Shown here piece by piece: positions 42,428 to 52,474 of a DNA stretch of 64,000 nt. The notes below the pieces were generated by a model that searched no databases, had not been told where the DNA came from, and saw nothing but the letters and a program-made list of their open reading frames with translations. Made by a program: the position numbers and the translations under genes. Origin of the DNA: Pseudomonas prosekii (lineage in GTDB: Bacteria; Pseudomonadota; Gammaproteobacteria; Pseudomonadales; Pseudomonadaceae). The DNA is taken from assembly GCF_900105155.1 (NCBI RefSeq), contig NZ_LT629762.1, positions 1,240,001-1,304,000 on the forward strand, read 5' to 3'. Every line of letters begins with the position of its first letter. The stretch's first letter is position 1.

Positions 42428-42997
42428 TTAGCGGTTATTGGCGAAATCCTGGAGCTGCGGATAGAACAACCGGAAATCCTCGCTCAACGGTTCATACAAC
42501 ACGCGCAATTCCTGCATCGCCCCGGCCAGCTCTTCCGGTTTGCTCAAGCGCCGCGAAATCCCGCGCAGCACCTGCGACAACACTTCGAACTCCTCGTAAG
42601 AACCCAACCAATCATTGGCCACCATGTGCGGCGCGATCTGCGCCAGGCGTTCGGGCAGTTGCGGCTCGCTGGACAACACCTGGTAAACGCCCGAGGTGAA
42701 TTGTGCCAGCGGTTGATCGGCGTACAGCCTCCAGTCCCGCGCCAGGCAATGATCGAAAAACACGTCGAGGACGATTCCGGCATAACGCCGACGGGTTACG
42801 GAAAATCGTGACAGGGCGATGTCCACCAACGGATGCCGGTCGGTGAAAACATCGATGCGCCGATGCAAGTGAATCGCTGCTTCGATCTCCGGTGGGTAAT
42901 GCCCTTGCAGCCGGCCCTTGACGAAATCGCCGTAGAGGCTGCCGAGCAGTTGACCGGGGCGCTGGCCACCGAGGTGCAGATGTGCGAGATAGTTCAT
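42428..42997 (-). CDS. acpH: acyl carrier protein phosphodiesterase
   Basis: A 189-residue protein beginning MNYLAHLHLGGQRPGQLLGS and LYGDFVKGRL, the usual AcpH opening. HLHRRIDVFTDRHPLVD carries conserved His and Asp residues of this metal-dependent family. AcpH removes the 4'-phosphopantetheine arm from ACP. It converges on olsBA across a REPIN. Confidence 0.9.
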   Translation of the reverse strand: MNYLAHLHLGGQRPGQLLGSLYGDFVKGRLQGHYPPEIEAAIHLHRRIDVFTDRHPLVDIALSRFSVTRRRYAGIVLDVFFDHCLARDWRLYADQPLAQFTSGVYQVLSSEPQLPERLAQIAPHMVANDWLGSYEEFEVLSQVLRGISRRLSKPEELAGAMQELRVLYEPLSEDFRLFYPQLQDFANNR

Positions 42998-43051
42998 GGG
43001 CGCAGCTTAGCACTGCGGCTTTACTTCAGAACATCCGACGTATCGTTATAA

Positions 43052-43105
43052 CCCGATATACCGATTTAATTGATCGTAAGATCGAAATCATATTGGTATA
43101 TCGGG
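43052..43105. promoter_or_regulatory. inverted-repeat operator for ArsR-type regulator
   Basis: CCCGATATACC (43052-43062) and GGTATATCGGG (43095-43105) are perfect inverted copies. A related box, ATCGCGATATAGCG, lies at 43132-43145, just before the regulator ATG. The region between acpH and the regulator is thus a dense operator, most likely for autoregulation. Confidence 0.7.
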
Positions 43106-43167
43106 ATATGACGATCTAAAGTTCGCCTCATCGCGATATAGCGTTTTACTCATCACGAGCCCACACC

Positions 43168-43488
43168 ATGACCCTTGACCTCGACGAAATAATAAAAGCC
43201 CTGGCACACCCAGTACGCCGAGACATTCTCATCTGGCTGAAAGACCCCAAGGTGCAGTTCCCCGAACAGTTGCACAACCACGAATACGGCATTTGCGCCG
43301 GGCAGATCGACCAGCGCTGCGGCCTGTCGCAGTCGACCGTGTCGGCACATTTGGCGACGTTGCAACGCGCCGGGCTGATCAGCAGCCAGAAAGCCGGTCA
43401 ATGGCACTTCTTCAAACGCAACGAGGACGTGATTCAAGCGGCCCTCGACGCCATCGTCAAAGAGCTCAGCGCTCCGACAAGGAAATAA
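43168..43488 (+). CDS. ArsR-family winged-helix regulator
   Basis: A 106-residue helix-turn-helix protein (IIKALAHPVRRDILIWLKDP; AGQIDQRCGLSQSTVSAHLA; LQRAGLISSQKAGQWHFFKR). This is the ArsR fold without the classical CxC metal site, so it may sense an organic or redox signal. It is followed directly by an MFS exporter gene and then xenB, which it likely controls together. Confidence 0.88.
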   Translation: MTLDLDEIIKALAHPVRRDILIWLKDPKVQFPEQLHNHEYGICAGQIDQRCGLSQSTVSAHLATLQRAGLISSQKAGQWHFFKRNEDVIQAALDAIVKELSAPTRK

Positions 43489-43491
43489 TCA

Positions 43492-44658
43492 ATGCCCCTC
43501 TCGCTACTCATTCTGGCCCTCAGCGCCTTCGCTATCGGCACCACCGAGTTTGTCATCATGGGCTTGTTGCCCGATGTTGCAGCTGACCTCGGTGTGTCGA
43601 TTCCTGGCGCCGGTTGGCTGGTAACCGGTTACGCCCTCGGTGTCGCCATCGGTGCGCCGTTCATGGCGCTGGCCACTGCGCGCCTGCCGCGCAAAGCCGC
43701 TTTGGTAGCGTTGATGGGGATTTTCATCGTCGGCAACCTGCTCTGCGCGATGGCCAGTGACTACAACGTGCTGATGTTTGCCCGGGTGGTCACTGCGCTG
43801 TGCCACGGTGCGTTCTTCGGCATCGGTTCGGTGGTGGCGGCAGGCCTGGTGCCGGCCAACAAACGTGCCTCGGCAGTCGCGCTGATGTTCACCGGCCTGA
43901 CCCTGGCCAACGTCCTCGGCGTACCGCTGGGCACCGCGCTGGGTCAGGAAGCCGGCTGGCGTTCGACCTTCTGGGCGGTGACCGTGATCGGCGTGATTGC
44001 GCTGATCGGCCTGATCCGCTTCCTCCCGGCCAAGCGCGATGAAGAGAAACTCGACATGCGCGCCGAACTGCGCGCCCTCAAAGGCGCCGGTATCTGGCTG
44101 TCGTTGAGCATGACCGCGCTGTTCGCCGCGTCGATGTTCACCCTCTTCACCTACGTCGCACCGCTGCTCGGCGACGTCACCGGCGTCTCGCCCAAAGGCG
44201 TGACCTGGACCCTGCTGCTGATCGGCCTCGGCCTGACCGTCGGCAATATCATCGGCGGCAAACTGGCGGACAAACGCCTGGGCGCCACGCTGATCGGCGT
44301 CTTCATCTCGATGGCCGTGGTCTCCACAGTGCTGACCTGGACCAGCGTCGCGCTGATCCCGACCGAAATCACTTTGTTCCTCTGGGCCACCGCCTCGTTT
44401 GCTGCGGTACCGGCGCTGCAGATCAACGTGGTGACCTTCGGCAAAGCCGCGCCCAACCTGGTTTCCACGCTGAACATCGGCGCGTTCAACGTCGGCAACG
44501 CCCTCGGCGCCTGGGTCGGCGGCAGCGTCATCGCCCACGGCTTTGGCCTGACCAGCGTGCCCCTCGCCGCTGCCGCACTGGCGGTGCTGGCCTTGCTGGT
44601 GACGCTGATCACCTTCCGTCAGGGCGCCAACCCCGACCTGGCGCCGGCGACCAACTGA
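43492..44658 (+). CDS. MFS exporter, arabinose-efflux/AraJ type
   Basis: A 388-residue protein with about 12 membrane helices (LLILALSAFAIGTTEFVIMG, LLPDVAADLGVSIPGAGWL). It belongs to the DHA1 drug exporter family near AraJ/YdhP. It starts four bases after the regulator stop, in the same operon. Exported substrates are unknown. Confidence 0.88.
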   Translation: MPLSLLILALSAFAIGTTEFVIMGLLPDVAADLGVSIPGAGWLVTGYALGVAIGAPFMALATARLPRKAALVALMGIFIVGNLLCAMASDYNVLMFARVVTALCHGAFFGIGSVVAAGLVPANKRASAVALMFTGLTLANVLGVPLGTALGQEAGWRSTFWAVTVIGVIALIGLIRFLPAKRDEEKLDMRAELRALKGAGIWLSLSMTALFAASMFTLFTYVAPLLGDVTGVSPKGVTWTLLLIGLGLTVGNIIGGKLADKRLGATLIGVFISMAVVSTVLTWTSVALIPTEITLFLWATASFAAVPALQINVVTFGKAAPNLVSTLNIGAFNVGNALGAWVGGSVIAHGFGLTSVPLAAAALAVLALLVTLITFRQGANPDLAPATN

Positions 44659-44731
44659 GTTTCCTCAACTGATTTGTACTGAAGCGATTTTTATTAACTG
44701 ATTTTTACTGAACTGATTTGGAGAGCTTTCC

Positions 44732-45781
44732 ATGACGACAATTTTTGATCCGATCAAACTGGGCGACGTCGAGTTGGCCAACCGCATCATCATGGCGCCG
44801 CTGACCCGCTGCCGCGCCGACGAAGGCCGCGTGCCGAACGCGCTGATGGCCGAATACTACGTGCAGCGCGCCTCCGCCGGGCTGATCCTCAGCGAAGCCA
44901 CCTCGGTGACGCCGATGGGCGTCGGCTACCCGGACACCCCGGGCATCTGGTCCAACGACCAGGTGCGTGGCTGGGCCAACGTGACCAAAGCCATCCACGG
45001 CGCGGGCGGCAAGATTTTCCTGCAACTGTGGCACGTCGGCCGGGTTTCCCACCCGTCGTACCTGAACGGCGAAGCCCCAGTGGCCCCGAGCGCGATCCAG
45101 CCAAAAGGTCACGTCAGCCTGGTACGCCCGATGGCCGATTACCCAACACCGCGCGCGCTGGAAATCGCCGAAATCGCGGACGTTGTTGACGCTTACCGCG
45201 TCGGTGCCGAAAACGCCAAAGCTGCCGGTTTTGACGGCGTGGAAATCCACGGCGCCAACGGTTACCTGCTCGACCAGTTCCTGCAAAGCAGCACCAACCA
45301 GCGCACCGACGAGTACGGCGGCTCCCTGGAAAACCGTGCGCGCCTGCTGCTCGAAGTGACTGACGCGGCGATCGAAGTCTGGGGCGCCGGCCGCGTTGGT
45401 GTGCACTTGGCACCGCGCGCCGACTCGCATGACATGGGCGACGACAACTTGTCCGAAACCTTCACCTACGTCGCTCGCGAACTCGGCAAGCGTGGCATCG
45501 CGTTCATCTGCTCGCGTGAGAAAGAAGGCGCTGACAGCCTCGGCCCACAACTGAAAGAAGCTTTCGGCGGCCCGTACATCGCCAACGAACGCTTCACCAA
45601 GGACAGCGCCAACGCGTGGCTGGCCGCGGGCAAGGCCGATGCGGTCGCCTTCGGCGTGCCGTTCATTGCCAACCCGGACCTGCCGGCGCGTTTGAAAGCA
45701 GATGCGCCGTTGAATGAGCCGCGCCCGGAACTGTTTTATGCCAAGGGCCCAGTTGGTTATATCGACTACCCGACGCTCTAA
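44732..45781 (+). CDS. xenB: old-yellow-enzyme family xenobiotic reductase XenB
   Basis: A 349-residue FMN-dependent alkene/nitro reductase, with MTTIFDPIKLGDVELANRII and APLTRCRADEGRVPNALMAE matching XenB of Pseudomonas. The active-site His/Asn and Tyr are in EIHGANGYLLDQFLQ. XenB reduces nitroaromatics, nitrate esters and activated alkenes with NADPH. GGAGAG precedes the ATG. Downstream there is an intrinsic terminator. Confidence 0.92.
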   Translation: MTTIFDPIKLGDVELANRIIMAPLTRCRADEGRVPNALMAEYYVQRASAGLILSEATSVTPMGVGYPDTPGIWSNDQVRGWANVTKAIHGAGGKIFLQLWHVGRVSHPSYLNGEAPVAPSAIQPKGHVSLVRPMADYPTPRALEIAEIADVVDAYRVGAENAKAAGFDGVEIHGANGYLLDQFLQSSTNQRTDEYGGSLENRARLLLEVTDAAIEVWGAGRVGVHLAPRADSHDMGDDNLSETFTYVARELGKRGIAFICSREKEGADSLGPQLKEAFGGPYIANERFTKDSANAWLAAGKADAVAFGVPFIANPDLPARLKADAPLNEPRPELFYAKGPVGYIDYPTL

Positions 45782-45800
45782 CGTTACAGCGCGACAAACA

Positions 45801-45833
45801 AAAGCCACGACTCATTAGAGTTGTGGCTTTTTT
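45801..45833 (+). terminator. intrinsic terminator after xenB
   Basis: AAAGCCACGACTC and GAGTTGTGGCTTT form a 13-base stem with one G-T pair around ATTA, followed by more T. Confidence 0.9.
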
Positions 45834-45984
45834 ATGGGCGCCTGAAAAGTCACACCCAACTACTCGATGAAATAACCAATAACAACTTGCCTCAGCATTA
45901 AATAGTGCTCAGCGATTCTTTCATGTTAAAAAGCAAACAGGCGCCCAACCCACTTATATAATCTCTGAACACAGCGAATAACTT

Positions 45985-46488
45985 ATGATCAGCAAAACCA
46001 AACTAATCACCGCTATTGCACTCGGAACACTTGCACATGTTTCACTCGCGGCTGATGGCTCACCCCGGACCCTTCATTATGTAGATGACAACACCACGAC
46101 TATTAACCTGTACATCACCAATCGCACCGGCGATACAGCAGAGCTGATCGAGGCGCATGGTCGCGAGGTCGATCCCGAACAGAACCCAGTAGTCAGCGCC
46201 AACCAAACGCTCAACTTCACCAGCGAGAACCCTTTCCACTTCAGCACATTTCTCCAACCGCTCATTACCCTCACTGCAACGTATACCTACGCCGCTGGCG
46301 ATAAGGTCTGCGAATTCACCACGTGGACCAAAGCCAAATACGAACACGGCGGTAACGATGGCATCCGCACTCACTTTGCCGGCACTGCACGCTCTGTTGG
46401 CGAAGAAGAGGCAGACTGTTCAACGTTGATTCATGCCGTTGATAGAACTTCTCTCTACAGCTCGGCTGTTGAATTCTTCATCCAATAA
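45985..46488 (+). CDS. secreted protein of unknown family, paralogue A
   Basis: A 167-residue protein with signal peptide ending VSLA|ADGS. The mature part is predominantly beta: INLYITNRTGDTAELIEAHG, LNFTSENPFHFS, ITLTATYTYAAGDKVCEFTT. Two Cys (KVCEFT and EADCSTL) probably form a disulfide. The next gene has the same layout, so the two are likely diverged paralogues. Codon and base use is more AT-rich than neighbours. I do not recognise a family. Confidence 0.7.
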   Translation: MISKTKLITAIALGTLAHVSLAADGSPRTLHYVDDNTTTINLYITNRTGDTAELIEAHGREVDPEQNPVVSANQTLNFTSENPFHFSTFLQPLITLTATYTYAAGDKVCEFTTWTKAKYEHGGNDGIRTHFAGTARSVGEEEADCSTLIHAVDRTSLYSSAVEFFIQ

Positions 46489-46515
46489 TCCCGCCAACTA
46501 CAAGGACGTAAAACA

Positions 46516-47064
46516 ATGAAACTATCTGGCATTCGCGGCTGTGCAGCTCTGCTTACTTTACTTGCAACAAATTCCGTAATGGCAGCACCCGGCAACCCGG
46601 TGGTTGACATCAACATCGTCAACGAAACTTACGGCACACTAAAACTGATCAGTTATACAAGTAACGATGGCCAACCCCAACGACCATTAACGGCCTACAA
46701 TGTCGGTCCCGGTACAACCGAGCGAATGAAGATCCAGGGAGACTGGGATTTTTCTTTTCGCAACTCGCGATTTGTCGGTTTGAAAAATCGCGGTCCGATG
46801 ACAACTACGTTGACCTATGAAACGCATGATGGGTTGCGTTGCACCGTCAGCACTCGATTGAGCGTGACGCAGCCAGGTTTCGAACTGATTAGTTTCCTGG
46901 AGCCGGACTTGATCGCCAAGCGAACTTATACTGTGCGATCTTCAGGCGTGACTGACGGCGAGAATCGCTGCCAGCTCAACGCATCGACCATGGGCAAGGC
47001 GCCCTTCAGCTACAGCCTTGAATTGGTCATAGGCACGAATGACTCGCGCCGCAGGGAATTCTGA
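46516..47064 (+). CDS. secreted protein of unknown family, paralogue B
   Basis: A 182-residue protein with signal peptide ending NSVMA|APGN. VDINIVNETYGTLKLISYTS, ERMKIQGDWDFSF and MTTTLTYETHDGLRCTVSTR parallel segments of paralogue A in order, and the second Cys (ENRCQLN) lies at the matching place before the final beta stretch (SYSLELVIG). AAGGACG lies before the ATG, 27 bases after paralogue A, so both share a transcript. The function is unknown. Confidence 0.7.
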   Translation: MKLSGIRGCAALLTLLATNSVMAAPGNPVVDINIVNETYGTLKLISYTSNDGQPQRPLTAYNVGPGTTERMKIQGDWDFSFRNSRFVGLKNRGPMTTTLTYETHDGLRCTVSTRLSVTQPGFELISFLEPDLIAKRTYTVRSSGVTDGENRCQLNASTMGKAPFSYSLELVIGTNDSRRREF

Positions 47065-47250
47065 GTCTGCATAGACGCTTTTCACGGTTCTTCACTGAAG
47101 CGAAACAAATTTCCTACAAAATTCGCTGGCGATTGCCTGTGAAGCAGGCCGCCAGACGTATATAAATGCACACCACTGCCACACTGTGCGGCGAGGAGAC
47201 ATTCCTCGTCCGCCGTGATCGTGGACACAGCGGGTTTTATTGCGCTTTTT

Positions 47251-47883
47251 TCATTTGCGCAGGCTGGGGCTCAAGCGCAGCATGTCCAATCCTGTATCGA
47301 CCCAACGCTCGGCCTCGGCCGCCAGCTCGAAGCTGTCGGGCGCCAGCAGCCACTGATAGAGGATGCCGTCGATGTAGGCATGCAGGCTGACCGCCGCGCG
47401 GACCGTGTCGAGGTCTTCGGGCAACTGTCCGCGATTCACCGCGTTGGTCAATGCCAGCGCGATTCGTACGTTGCAGTCGAGGCTGACCGCCCGCCGCTGT
47501 TGGCGCAGATCACACATTTCATCGGTGAATTCGCACTTATGAAACAAAATCTCATTGATGCGTCGGGTCTTCGGGTCCAGAGCAACTTGCTGAAACAAAT
47601 GAATCAGCAGCTTGCGCATCCAGCCCAACGGATCGAGTTCGTCCTCGCTTTCACTGGCCCGGGCCATTTCATCCAGCGGCTCCTGCAAGGTATTGAGCAT
47701 GGCCTGCACCAGGTCCGCCTTGTTGCTGAAATGCCAATAGATGGCCCCGCGCGTCACGCCGGCCAGCGAGGCAATATCGGCCAGCGTCGTGCGCGCCACG
47801 CCCCTTTCAAAAAAGGCTTTCTCGGCCGCTTCGAGTATCTGGCTCCGGGTTTCCTGAGCTTCCTCTTTGGTACGACGAACCAT
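47251..47883 (-). CDS. emhR: TetR-family efflux repressor (EmhR/TtgR)
   Basis: A 210-residue TetR regulator starting [20 protein letters not shown]. The HTH is [20 protein letters not shown]. The effector-binding C-terminal domain resembles TtgR/EmhR, which release DNA on binding antibiotics, flavonoids or solvents. It is divergent from emhABC and an operator-like sequence lies between them. Confidence 0.9.
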   Translation of the reverse strand: MVRRTKEEAQETRSQILEAAEKAFFERGVARTTLADIASLAGVTRGAIYWHFSNKADLVQAMLNTLQEPLDEMARASESEDELDPLGWMRKLLIHLFQQVALDPKTRRINEILFHKCEFTDEMCDLRQQRRAVSLDCNVRIALALTNAVNRGQLPEDLDTVRAAVSLHAYIDGILYQWLLAPDSFELAAEAERWVDTGLDMLRLSPSLRK

Positions 47884-48027
47884 GGCAGTACAACCTCAAT
47901 CAGGATGCCTCAGCGATGCCTGAACACGCGCTGAATAAAAGTGGGGCAAGCGCTCTTGGGCGTCGTCCCCGGCCTACAATTCCAACCCTTGAACGGCTTT
48001 TGTAGCGATGAGGATACGCAGCCAGGG

Positions 48028-48055
48028 TGTTTACAAACAACCATGAACGTAAGTA
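48028..48055. promoter_or_regulatory. EmhR/TtgR operator
   Basis: TGTTTACAAACAACC followed by ATGAACGTAAGTA is almost the same as the described TtgR operator (a pseudo-palindrome with TTACAAACAACCATGAATGTAA core) and lies in the emhR-emhA gap, overlapping both promoters. Confidence 0.8.
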
Positions 48056-48148
48056 TATTGCTTAGCAAGCTACTTATCCACTCAGCGCACATTTTTTACC
48101 CTTCCACATTTCTGGTGCGTGTCTTGCGCGCCTGACCCGAGGATCTTC

Positions 48149-49306
48149 ATGCAATTCAAGCCAGCTGTTACCGCTCTGGTCACTGCCGTCGCCCTGGCAT
48201 CGCTGCTCAGCGGATGTAAAAAGGAAGAGGCACCGCCTGCCCCTCCCGCCCCTCAGGTCGGCGTCGTCACCTTGAAAGCTCAAGCCTTTACCCTGACATC
48301 AGAACTTCCGGGGCGTACCAGCGCGTACCGCGTCGCCGAAGTTCGTCCACAGGTCAATGGCATCATCCTCAAGCGTCTGTTCAAGGAAGGGGCAGACGTC
48401 AAGGCTGGCCAGCAGCTGTATCAGATCGATCCGTCGGTCTATGAAGCGACGCTGAAAAGCGCTCAGGCCAATCTGCAGCAGACCAAATCGATCTCCGATC
48501 GCTATCAGCAGTTGGTGAAGGAACAAGCGGTCAGCCGCCAGGAATTCGACACCGCCCAGGCCAATCGCCTGCAATCGGAAGCGACCCTGCAAACGGCCCA
48601 GATCAACGTGCGCTACACCAAGGTCTACGCGCCGATCTCCGGGCGCATCGGCCGCTCTTCGGTGACCGAAGGCGCGCTGGTCACCAATGGCCAGACCGAT
48701 GCGATGGCGGTGATCCAGCAACTCGACCCGATCTACGTCGACGTCACCCAATCCTCGGTCGAGCTGCTTGAGCTGCGCCGCGAACTGGAAAGCGGGCGCC
48801 TGCAAAAGTCTGGCGACAACTCGGCAGCGGTCAAACTGACCCTCGAGGATGGCAGCGAATATTCGCAGCCGGGCAAACTCGAGTTCTCCGAAGTCTCGGT
48901 TGACCAGACCACCGGTTCCGTCACTTTGCGTGCAGTGTTCCCGAACCCGGATCACACGCTGCTGCCAGGCATGTTCGTGCACGCCCAGTTGCAGGCCGGC
49001 GTCAACGCCGCAGCGATTCTGGCGCCACAGCAAGGCGTGACCCGCGACCTCAAAGGCACGCCGACCGCGATGGTCGTCGGTGCCGACAACAAGGTCGAGC
49101 TGCGCCAACTCAAGGCCAGCCGTACCGTGGGCACCCAGTGGCTGATCGAAGATGGCCTCAAGGAAGGCGATCGACTGATCACCGAAGGGCTGCAATACGT
49201 CAAACCTGGCGTCGAAGTTAAAGTCAGTGAAGCGACTAACGTTGGCGCGAAGAACCCGGCCCCCGCACAGGCAGCTGATAAGGCTTCCAGCGGCAAAGGG
49301 GAGTAA
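48149..49306 (+). CDS. emhA: RND efflux periplasmic adaptor EmhA/TtgA/MexA
   Basis: A 385-residue membrane fusion lipoprotein with lipobox LLSGCKKEE (Cys ~23). The biotinyl-lipoyl halves and hairpin are seen in GILKRLFKEGADVKAGQQLY-like and YAPISGRIGRSSVTEGALVT segments. It bridges EmhB and EmhC. The start at 48149 follows GAGGATCTTC. The symbol could equally be ttgA or mexA by lineage. Confidence 0.9.
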   Translation: MQFKPAVTALVTAVALASLLSGCKKEEAPPAPPAPQVGVVTLKAQAFTLTSELPGRTSAYRVAEVRPQVNGIILKRLFKEGADVKAGQQLYQIDPSVYEATLKSAQANLQQTKSISDRYQQLVKEQAVSRQEFDTAQANRLQSEATLQTAQINVRYTKVYAPISGRIGRSSVTEGALVTNGQTDAMAVIQQLDPIYVDVTQSSVELLELRRELESGRLQKSGDNSAAVKLTLEDGSEYSQPGKLEFSEVSVDQTTGSVTLRAVFPNPDHTLLPGMFVHAQLQAGVNAAAILAPQQGVTRDLKGTPTAMVVGADNKVELRQLKASRTVGTQWLIEDGLKEGDRLITEGLQYVKPGVEVKVSEATNVGAKNPAPAQAADKASSGKGE

Positions 49307-49309
49307 ACC

Positions 49310-52300
49310 ATGTCGAAATTCTTTATCGACCGTCCAATTTTCGCCTGGGTAATTGCCCTGGTGATCATGTTGGTCGGGGCACTGTCGATCCTCAAACTGC
49401 CGATCAACCAATACCCGAGCATTGCGCCTCCGGCCATTGCGATCCAGGTGACCTACCCAGGCGCGTCCGCACAAACCGTGCAGGACACCGTCGTGCAGGT
49501 CATCGAGCAACAGCTCAACGGTATCGATAACCTGCGTTATGTCGCCTCGGAAAGTAACTCCGACGGCAGCATGACCATTACCGCGACCTTCGAGCAGGGC
49601 ACCAACTCCGATACCGCGCAGGTTCAGGTCCAGAACAAACTGAACCTGGCCACCCCGCTGCTGCCGCAAGAAGTGCAGCAACAGGGGATCCGCGTAACCA
49701 AGGCAGTGAAGAACTTCCTGATGGTGATCGGCGTGGTGTCGCGCGACGGCAGCATGACCAAGGACGACTTGTCCAACTACATCGTGTCGAACATGCAGGA
49801 CCCGATCTCGCGGACCGCCGGTGTCGGTGACTTCCAGGTCTTCGGTGCCCAGTACGCGATGCGCATCTGGCTCGACCCGGCCAAGTTGAACAACTACAAC
49901 CTGACCCCGGTGGACGTGAAAACCGCGATCGCCGCGCAGAACGTTCAAGTTTCTTCCGGTCAACTCGGTGGCTTGCCTGCCGTACAAGGCCAGCAGCTGA
50001 ACGCAACGATCATCGGCAAGACTCGTCTGCAAACTGCCGAGCAGTTCAAGGCGATCCTGCTGAAGGTCAACAAAGACGGCTCGCAAGTACGCGTTGGTGA
50101 TGTTGCCGATGTTGCGCTGGGTGGTGAAAACTACTCGATCAGCGCCCAGTTCAACGGCAGCCCGGCATCCGGTCTGGCGGTCAAACTGGCCAACGGCGCG
50201 AACGCCCTCGACACCGCTAAAGCCCTGCGCAACACCATCGAAACCCTCAAGCCATTCTTCCCGCAAGGGATGGAAGTGGTGTTCCCGTACGACACCACCC
50301 CGGTGGTGACCGAGTCGATCAAGGGCGTTGTTGAAACCCTGGTCGAAGCGATCGTGCTGGTGTTCCTGGTGATGTTCCTGTTCCTGCAGAACTTCCGCGC
50401 CACCGTCATCACCACGATGACTGTGCCGGTGGTATTGCTGGGTACGTTCGGGATCCTCGCGGCATTCGGTTTCAGCATTAACACCCTGACCATGTTCGGC
50501 ATGGTGCTAGCCATCGGCTTGTTGGTGGACGATGCGATTGTGGTGGTGGAAAACGTCGAACGGGTGATGAGCGAGGAAGGCCTTTCGCCCAAGGAAGCGA
50601 CGAAGAAATCCATGGGCCAGATCCAAGGCGCGCTGGTCGGTATTGCGCTGGTGCTCTCGGCGGTACTGCTGCCGATGGCGTTCTTCAGCGGCTCGACTGG
50701 TGTGATCTACAAACAGTTCTCGATCACTATCGTTTCGGCGATGGCGTTGTCGGTACTGGTTGCCCTGATCTTCACCCCGGCGCTGTGCGCGACCATGCTC
50801 AAGGCGATTCCGAAAGGCGAGCACGGCACACCGAAGCGCGGCTTCTTTGGCTGGTTCAACCGCAGTTTCGACCGTGGTGTCAAAAGCTACGAGCGTGGCG
50901 TCGGCAGTATGCTCACGCACAAGGCTCCGTACCTGTTGGCCTACCTGATTATCGTGGTCGGCATGATCTGGCTGTTCACGCGCATTCCAACGGCGTTCCT
51001 GCCGGAAGAAGACCAGGGCGTACTGTTCGCCCAAGTGCAAACGCCGGCCGGTTCCAGCGCCCAGCGTACGCAAGTGGTCGTCGACGAAATGCGTGAATTC
51101 CTCCTGCGTCCGACCAAGGACGGCGGTGAAGGCGATGCCGTAGCCTCGGTGTTTACCGTCAACGGCTTCAACTTCGCCGGTCGTGGTCAGAGCTCCGGTA
51201 TGGCGTTCATCATGCTCAAGCCGTGGGACGAACGTAACGCTGACAACAGCGTGTTCAAACTGGCGGAGCGCGCGCAGCAGCACTTCTTCACGTTCCGTGA
51301 CGCCATGGTGTTTGCCTTCGCGCCACCGGCGGTACTCGAATTGGGTAACGCCACCGGTTTCGACGTGTTCCTGCAGGACCGCGCCGGTATCGGTCACGAC
51401 AAGTTGATGGCCGCGCGTAACCAGTTCCTCGGCATGGCGGCGCAAAGCAAAGTCCTCGCGCAAGTGCGCCCGAACGGTCTGAACGACGAGCCGCAATACC
51501 AGCTCGACATCGATGACGAGAAGGCCAGCGCGCTGGGCATCACGCTTACCGACATCAACAACACCTTGTCGATTGCCTTGGGCAGTAGCTACGTCAACGA
51601 CTTCATCGACCGTGGTCGGGTGAAGAAGGTTTACGTGCAAGGTCAGCCGGGTTCGCGGATGAGCCCGGAAGATGTGAAGAAGTGGTACGTGCGCAACTCC
51701 GAAGGGACCATGGTGCCGTTCTCCGCGTTCGCCAAAGGTGAGTGGATTTACGGTGCGCCGAAGCTCTCGCGTTACAACGGCGTAGAAGCGATGGAAATCC
51801 TCGGGGCTCCGGCACCGGGTTATTCCACCGGTGAAGCGATGGCCGAAGTCGAAGCGCTGGCGAAGAAACTGCCGGCGGGCGTGGGTATTTCCTGGACCGG
51901 TCTGTCGTATGAAGAACGCTTGTCCGGCTCGCAAGCGCCTGCGCTGTACGCCTTGTCGCTGCTGATGGTGTTCCTGTGTCTGGCGGCGTTGTATGAAAGT
52001 TGGTCGATCCCGATCGCGGTCATGCTCGTGGTGCCGCTGGGGATCATCGGTGCGCTGATGGCCACCAGCCTGCGCGGTTTGTCCAACGACGTGTACTTCC
52101 AGGTGGGGCTGTTGACGACTATTGGTCTGGCGGCGAAAAACGCTATTCTGATCGTCGAATTCGCCAAGGAGCTGCATGAGCAGGGCCGAAGCCTGCGCGA
52201 TGCGGCGATCGAAGCCTGCCGGATGCGTCTGCGACCGATCATCATGACCTCGCTCGCCTTCGTCCTCGGCGTGGTGCCGCTGGCGATTTCCACGGGCGCA

Positions 52301-52474
52301 GGTTCGGGTAGCCAGCATGCGATCGGTACCGGGGTAATTGGCGGTATGCTCACGGCCACGATCCTGGCGATCTTCTGGGTCCCACTGTTCTTCGTTACGG
52401 TGTCGTCCATTGGCCAGCGCAAAAACGCTGATCAGGATGACGCACCTGAAACTCCTAAAGAGGCTGGCCAATGA
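49310..52474 (+). CDS. emhB: RND efflux inner-membrane pump EmhB/TtgB/MexB
   Basis: A 1054-residue HAE1 pump ([20 protein letters not shown]). The proton-relay Asp pair is in [17 protein letters not shown], and the Lys partner in [20 protein letters not shown]. It exports hydrophobic antibiotics, aromatic hydrocarbons and solvents across the envelope, powered by protons. It lies three bases after emhA and overlaps emhC by four bases. Confidence 0.93.
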   Translation: MSKFFIDRPIFAWVIALVIMLVGALSILKLPINQYPSIAPPAIAIQVTYPGASAQTVQDTVVQVIEQQLNGIDNLRYVASESNSDGSMTITATFEQGTNSDTAQVQVQNKLNLATPLLPQEVQQQGIRVTKAVKNFLMVIGVVSRDGSMTKDDLSNYIVSNMQDPISRTAGVGDFQVFGAQYAMRIWLDPAKLNNYNLTPVDVKTAIAAQNVQVSSGQLGGLPAVQGQQLNATIIGKTRLQTAEQFKAILLKVNKDGSQVRVGDVADVALGGENYSISAQFNGSPASGLAVKLANGANALDTAKALRNTIETLKPFFPQGMEVVFPYDTTPVVTESIKGVVETLVEAIVLVFLVMFLFLQNFRATVITTMTVPVVLLGTFGILAAFGFSINTLTMFGMVLAIGLLVDDAIVVVENVERVMSEEGLSPKEATKKSMGQIQGALVGIALVLSAVLLPMAFFSGSTGVIYKQFSITIVSAMALSVLVALIFTPALCATMLKAIPKGEHGTPKRGFFGWFNRSFDRGVKSYERGVGSMLTHKAPYLLAYLIIVVGMIWLFTRIPTAFLPEEDQGVLFAQVQTPAGSSAQRTQVVVDEMREFLLRPTKDGGEGDAVASVFTVNGFNFAGRGQSSGMAFIMLKPWDERNADNSVFKLAERAQQHFFTFRDAMVFAFAPPAVLELGNATGFDVFLQDRAGIGHDKLMAARNQFLGMAAQSKVLAQVRPNGLNDEPQYQLDIDDEKASALGITLTDINNTLSIALGSSYVNDFIDRGRVKKVYVQGQPGSRMSPEDVKKWYVRNSEGTMVPFSAFAKGEWIYGAPKLSRYNGVEAMEILGAPAPGYSTGEAMAEVEALAKKLPAGVGISWTGLSYEERLSGSQAPALYALSLLMVFLCLAALYESWSIPIAVMLVVPLGIIGALMATSLRGLSNDVYFQVGLLTTIGLAAKNAILIVEFAKELHEQGRSLRDAAIEACRMRLRPIIMTSLAFVLGVVPLAISTGAGSGSQHAIGTGVIGGMLTATILAIFWVPLFFVTVSSIGQRKNADQDDAPETPKEAGQ

